From Hedera helix (lineage: Eukaryota > Streptophyta > Magnoliopsida > Apiales > Araliaceae): a stretch of DNA of 64,000 bases. The position numbers were made by a program, and so were the translations under genes. Positions 58,556-64,000 of this stretch are shown here, one piece after another. Numbering within the stretch: position 1 is the first letter of the stretch; the number at the start of each line of letters is the position of its first letter. A model generated the notes under the pieces. It saw only the letters and a list, made by a program, of their open reading frames with translations, searched no databases and had not been told where the DNA came from. The stretch spans positions 5,909,764-5,973,763 of the forward strand of contig OX359283.1 in NCBI GenBank assembly GCA_947179155.2, read 5' to 3'.

Positions 58556-61500
58556 TGTGACGCCCTCAAATTTAGATACATGTACCTCGAATCTAGTGTT
58601 TCTCGATCTAACTCAAACATCTAATTAATAACATCTCAATGAGGAAAATAAAAATATTTACATTGATATAATATAAATATTTGCGTCCCAAGTCTCGCAA
58701 TCGTTACTAATACATGATATCACATAAAATAATAAGTTCTAACATAAGTCTTAATACAATACCAAATAAAATTGACTACTACGTCTCGATAAGGCTACTC
58801 AGCAACTTTGACTTTGCCTTTGTCATTTCTTGAACTAGTGCCTTGTTTAGTCTTAATTGTAATATATTGGAAAACAAGAATGAGCAGCGAGTTTGCTCAG
58901 TAAGTATAAAGACAATAAAAGTAAGCGTTCATATGTAGGGATTCATATTTCAAGGTATGTAATAATAATTAATAGCTTAAAAATTAAGTAAATGAATTAT
59001 GAACAATGTAAGTGTCAAGAGTTTCCATATCTAATCATTTCTAAATTTGAAAAGTCACTATTGACCAAAGGATTTTAAATTAGAATCAAGAGTCAATGGT
59101 TCCAAATTAATGAATAATCAAACTGAGGGGTCATTATGGACCATGAACACATGTGAGGATTATTAGTATTTTACTGACAATCCATAATATAAACGAAGTA
59201 CAATAGCTGATTAGCCTAAAGTACCATATGTTATGCATAACACTTATACATGTTGTTCACGCGCATGTCGGTACCCCGACGTAAAATAGTTATTCTTCTT
59301 AGTATATCATAAGAGTTCGCACCATGACAATTGGTTTGTATAGCTTTCTCAAAGGATTTATGAGTGATTAACAAGCGGTCTTATCTTTGGTCTAGCCGAT
59401 ACAAATGGCATATACATACTTTCCAACACACTTAGAAATAATTGATACGTTCAATGTTCACAAACAGGGGTCGAATAACTATTTAAGAGTATAATCATGA
59501 TTTAAATCAAGTTTCAGAATTGATAATTTAATCTTCATGAATATATATAAAACATAAATTATTCCATTAATTAATTTTACTTGTACGAGAAATAAAAGTA
59601 CAAGTTAAAGTACTTACATGGATCGTCGACTCTATTTGACTTTGATTCCTTATCGATCCTTTGAACAACCCATGCTCAATATATTCATCTAACAGTTAAT
59701 CTCTATAACCTTTACATAATGATCTAATCGATTTAACTCACTAGTTCTATACAACTACGACCCACAAATCATTTTTATTATTTAATTTTCACTCATATAA
59801 TCTCAAATAAAATTTTTTTTTTTAATATTATTGTCTTTCATTCTCTTTATTTAATTCATTCCTTAAACATCACAAATAAAATAATATTTAGTATTATTCT
59901 ATTTGTTTCATTCTTCTTCTTCTTTATCATCATTTAATAATTTACAAATAAAGTGTTCTCACTTTATTTGTTTACAACTTATTATTATTCAATTATTATT
60001 TTCTTTAATCACATCTTATTAATTCACAAATAAAATAATTTAAGTTATTATTTTATTTTTTTAATTCTCAATTAGAGTAACCTTTACTCTTATTTTATTT
60101 TAATTATTCTTCACTAGTACACAATTAAAATAATCTTTAGTATTATTTTAATTGCTCACCCTTTATTAATTCACAATTAAAATAAATGTTAATATTATTT
60201 TATTTATTTACTCTTTATTGATTCATGATTAAAATAATCTTTAATATTATTTTAATTTTTGAAGTCTCATTAATTCAAAATTAAAATAATCTATAATATT
60301 ATTTTAATTGCTTATGTATTATTAATTTATAATTAAAATAATTCTTTAATATTATTCTAATTATTTAAAGAAATATTTAATGTTAATTAAATAATCTTTA
60401 TTATTAACTCACAAATAAAATAATTATTATTTTATTTTTTTAATATTAACTCACTCAACTTACAAATAAAATAATTTTATTTATTTATTTATTATTATTA
60501 TTATAGTTATTTTAATTTATTTAGTTTTTCCTCAGGTCGGGTCGGACTGGGTCAACCTAACTAGTTTGACAGCCTTGGTCAACTGGACTTTTTGACTGGC
60601 GCTGTAGCGCCCTAAATAACAGTGGGGGCGGCATTACAACACTCTTTAGCAAAAGTCAATTTTTAATTTTTGTTTTTCTACCATTTTTGATTCAATTCTT
60701 TATAACGTGCTCATTTTACATCCAAATGAGTTTAAACCAGGTTTGTTATTTCATAAACTCATAACTCTACAATATTACAAATTTTAAATTATTTAAAAAA
60801 ATATTTATTTAACCAAAATTATTAATTTTTCAAGCTAGAGTTTACATTTGACATGTTTTACAAGAAAATTCACTATAAATCCATTTTAGCTCCGTTTTTG
60901 TTTGTTCTACTTGAAATATTTTTGTATCTCATAGATCTACAACATACAATTTTTAGATTATGCAAATGGGTTACACATTTTATTTTATTTTTAACCAAAT
61001 CACATATTTTTAACTAGTACACTTAGGGTTTTTATGTTCTCATGTATTCCTTTGGTTCATTTGAACATAAAACACTTACAAACACATATCAAATACATAT
61101 TCTCCTTTACAACACCTTACTTATGCCTTCAAAATTTACCATGATTCCCACACAACATTCCTCCCACAACCAAGCATAAATATATAACCGTTAACTAGTA
61201 TATACAAACTTTAACTTATAAACTTAAGTTTATGTAATTATACCTCCTTAAAGCTCTTCTTCTCCTAGAGATGAATATTAGATAAGTCTCCGCTTCTTTC
61301 TTCTTTGCTAGACCACACTTGAACCAACAAAATACAAGAGGTACCTTTGGATTTCTAATTATCTCTCTCAAGCTATCAATTTTTCACTATGCTCTCAACT
61401 TCACTAATCTAAGCAAACTTAGACAATGAAATATGATGGCCTTATTTATAGAGAAATTCTCATACATATACACTACATATACATGTATGAGTACATGTAT

Positions 61501-61635
61501 TAATCCATTAGGTTTTATCCATCTAGAAAGTTATTGACCATTGGTTCCACATAATTTGGGAAAAACATCACCTAATCCTCACTTTAAGGACTAGTAGCCA
61601 TGTCTTAGGTTATAATTTCTCTTCACATGGCTCAA
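58556..61635 (-). mobile_element. Second Tekay-type LTR, nested in the first
   Basis: Left end TGTGACGCCCTCAAATTTAG, identical over its first 25 bases to the LTR at 55465. TATA on the minus strand at 61441-61451; AT minisatellite about 59770-60520; GC-rich block 60598-60660; GAGCAGCGAGTTTGCTC hairpin near 58882. It is cut at 61635 by a CACTACAAAAAAA terminus. Confidence 0.75.
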
Positions 61636-61692
61636 CACTACAAAAAAATAAGCATTTTAATTTGCTAGGGGGGGGGGGGTACGGTTGGGCAG

Positions 61693-61764
<72 letters not shown>
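61636..61764. mobile_element. CACTA-like terminus, poly-G and (AT)n tract
   Basis: CACTACAAAAAAATAAG at 61636 looks like a CACTA-type terminal repeat. A run of about 13 G (61667-61679) and a 70-bp AT repeat (61695-61764) follow. No second end was found, so only a fragment can be claimed. Confidence 0.35.
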
Positions 61765-61766
<2 letters not shown>

Positions 61767-62973
61767 ATGAGTGGATTTCATACCTACGAATTAGGTACTT
61801 GTAGGCTTAATTATTTGCTATCTTTAAGTGTTTTTAGTTTTATTTTACTTGTTTATATGATCATTTTGCAAGTAATTTAATGAAATAAATGAGAAGAAAA
61901 AGTCTTGGTTTAAGTTAATATCCACCATTAAGAATTTACAATTGATCACTGATGCACAAATAAATCAATTAACCGTAGAAAGAACTACTCGCAGGTGGAA
62001 TAATTTTTCTCCTGTCTCCTTAATTTTAGTTAAGTAGACACACGCGTTCTAAATTACCCTTACTACTAAACAACCTCCGGTACGTGCTAAAGATTTAATT
62101 TAATAGCAACTTTAAGAATTAGAGATATCGTTGAACTAAACAACACAAGCCACGCGTTTGCATTTAATTTAGATGAACATTCTTCTAAGATAAAATAATC
62201 TTTTGATCTGCAAAATAATTATTAAACTTAGTTGCTTCACCACAGTAGTAGATTAATGTGAATAATAAACTACTAGCGCTCTTAGCAATTAAACAAATCA
62301 ATCATAAAATTAAGTACAGAAAAATATTCAATACTCAAAATATAAATTGAATAATTAAAATACAAAATAAAATAAAATAAATATAAAATCCTATTTATTT
62401 TCCTATTTCAAATTGCTTTTGGATTTTTTTTTGTTATTTTATTGCATGCTGGAAACGGAAAAGAAGAAAAAAAACTCAGCTGACGCGTTGCCACGTGGCA
62501 CGACCCAAACACAGCCTGCTCTGCCTGTTCCCGCGCATAGCGCACGTTTCTTTATTAGGCCAACTGACCGCGCATTGCGCGGACCAAGCTGTTGCTATCC
62601 AAAACCAAAATGGTGCTGTTGTGCTCGCTTGCTGTTTCTTTACGTTGTGCGTATGGCACCTGACCAACTAATTCTTGCATTAAACGACGTCGTCCCAGCC
62701 CAGCGACTTCTGATTCCTTGCGTGCATTGCGCGACCAGCCTCAGTCAGGTTAATTACGAAACTACCACCGAGCAATTTATTTACACTTATGCCATCCAAG
62801 CTTTAATTAACTCCTACAAAATAAAATAAAAATATTAAAAATAATATAAAATTACTAAAAATAATAAAAACACATAATAATTAATAAAACACCTAAAATA
62901 CTAAAAATACTTAAAAAATCCCAAATAATTAAGCATAAAATACCTAATAAATAGATATAACATCCACTTATCA
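61765..62973 (-). mobile_element. Athila-like LTR with inverted ends
   Basis: Read on the minus strand from 62973 it starts TGATAAGTGGATGTTATATC and runs through a GTAGGAGTTAATTAAAGC stretch typical of Athila-type LTRs. The plus strand at 61765 starts TGATGAGTGGATTTCATACC, and the first 80 or so bases of the two ends are similar to each other in inverted orientation. The left end therefore looks like a second, opposite LTR start. A GC-rich block (62470-62740) has CCGCGCATTGCGCGG palindromes. Confidence 0.55.
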
Positions 62974-64000
62974 ATCCTGAACTCGATTTAGTTAAGGGGT
63001 TTACCAAACGATGACCCCAACGACCATATTGTCAGCTTCTTGAAGATATGCGACACGTTCAAATATAATGGGGTGACAGAGCACGCTATTAGACTGAGGC
63101 TTTTCCCATTCACATTGAGAGATAAAGCCAAGAGTTGTTTACACTCCTTGCCTGTAGGGTCAATTACAACGTGGAATAATTTGGCACAAAAATTCCTTGA
63201 CAAATTCTTTCCTCCAGCAAAGACGGCAAAGATGTGGAATGATATCACTTCTTTCGTTCAGCACGACTTGGAGTTATTGTACGAAGCATGAGAGCGATTC
63301 AAGGATTTACTACGGAGATGTCCCCATCACGAGATTCCTAAGTGGTTGGAAGTCTAAACCTTCTACAATGGTCTATTCAGCTAAGTTAGGACAAGTATAT
63401 ATGCAGCAGCTGGTGGACCATTGATGGGCAAGAACTATGAAGAAGCGTATAACCTGCTTAAAAATATGGCAGCAAACAACTATCAATGGCCCACAACTAG
63501 AACTCATCAGTCAAGGGCAGTAGGTATTTATGACGTGGATGCTATGACAGCTTTGTCGGCACAAGTGACATCATAACTTTCTGCCATGTCAAAGAAAATA
63601 GATGCTATGGGAATGCAGAAGAATCAAATGGAGACAGTATGTGAGCTTTGTGCAGGAGATCACTCGACAGAGCAATGTGCAATCAATTCAGAATCCGTGT
63701 AGTTTGTTGGAAATCAAAACAGATATAAACAACATGGCAATAATGCAAATAATTACAATCTTAGGTGGAGGAGCCATACAAACTTTTCTTGGAGCAATAA
63801 TCAGGCACAACCTTAGGCTCAAGCTCCAAGGCAATCATATCCACCTGGATTCCAAAATCAACAATATTAACAACCCTAACAACCCACCCGATAAGTTATC
63901 ACGAGTGGAGGATTTGTTAGCAAGAATGACAAATCAATTTGAAGTAACTACGAAAAATCAAGCTTCTCAGATAAGGAATCTCGAGAATCAGATGGGTCAG
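62974..64000 (+). pseudogene. Athila-like gag, runs off the window
   Basis: The Retrotrans_gag domain (63040-63420) reads KICDTFKYNGVTEHAIRLRL, LRDKAKSCLHSLP and KFFPPAKTAKMWNDI, with TGA replacing the Trp of YEAWERF at 63289. A frame change near 63340 follows, then a zinc-knuckle-like CELCAGDHSTEQC at about 63640. The C-terminal VEDLLARMTNQF and coiled-coil region continue to the window end. The gag start is missing: the minus-strand LTR abuts it at 62973. It is the same lineage as the pol at 13331-17000. Confidence 0.85.

Noticed and set aside
61681..61880. 72-codon frame with Ile-Tyr repeats
   Set aside because: Translation of the (AT)n tract running into an LTR start.
62413..62829. 138-codon frame in the Athila-like LTR, GC-rich and uninterrupted
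   Set aside because: It lies antisense to the LTR, has no family motif, and its openness follows from the GC-rich block.
1..64000. tRNA, rRNA or organelle-derived DNA
   Set aside because: No clover-leaf sequence, ribosomal core or plastid/mitochondrial gene block was recognised; the TGGTATCAGAGC site is a primer binding site, not a tRNA gene.

Overview
This window is nuclear DNA from a flowering plant, most likely a eudicot with a large, repeat-rich genome. It is very AT-rich. Nearly all recognisable coding sequence belongs to Ty3/gypsy and Ty1/copia retrotransposons and to DNA transposons, and these are nested several layers deep. The host-gene pieces (MSH6, a RUNKEL-like ARM/HEAT protein, NDX, a small mitochondrial ATP synthase subunit) are all plant-type. 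The exact species cannot be read from the sequence.

Layout. 1-3060 is the end of a very long Ty3/gypsy LTR. It interrupts a minus-strand Ty1/copia element (gag and pre-integrase at 3061-4400, leader to 4929 and again 9744-10119, LTR start at 10120). The same copia element is split by a 4.8-kb solo LTR (4930-9743). Its LTR is split by a CACTA transposon (10140-13286) that carries spliced-type exons of the Nodulin homeobox gene NDX. A decayed Athila-like pol follows (13331-17000), then a second copia leader and LTR (17461-21153) holding a solo Athila-like LTR with a perfect 5-bp target duplication. 21154-22125 may be the 3' end of an endogenous pararetrovirus. 22126-25780 holds two broken Tekay-type LTRs and a gag start.

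The centrepiece is 26180-30640: a complete, very young LTR retrotransposon. It has 334-bp LTRs differing at one base, an initiator-Met tRNA primer site, and a perfect AATGA target duplication. It has no pol. Its single long frame (about 1,309 codons, broken by one TGA) fuses a gag-like coiled-coil N-terminus to an intronless fragment of the mismatch-repair gene MSH6, an unrecognised segment with one hydrophobic stretch, and an ARM/HEAT-repeat fragment most like the RUNKEL kinase family. This is host-gene capture by a retroelement, in the style of maize Bs1.

30646-41497 is the least repetitive part. It holds two phase-compatible exons of an unrecognised minus-strand gene, a frameshifted gene copy between two hAT-like ends, two undefined open frames, short LTRs, and one intact small gene for a mitochondrial ATP synthase subunit (39865-40137, minus). 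41498-44271 is a solo LTR with perfect AGTAA duplication. 44433-61635 is a stack of minus-strand Tekay/Del chromovirus parts: an LTR interrupted by another element, a 4.6-kb 3' LTR, a decayed gag-pol with chromodomain, and two nested LTRs. Three palindromic MITEs sit inside microsatellites here. The window closes with an Athila-like LTR and a gag pseudogene running off the end.

A structural theme runs through the window. Unrelated LTRs and leaders carry a short GC-rich block of diverged inverted motifs beside an AT-rich minisatellite. The motif class differs between homologous copies and recurs across copia and gypsy elements.
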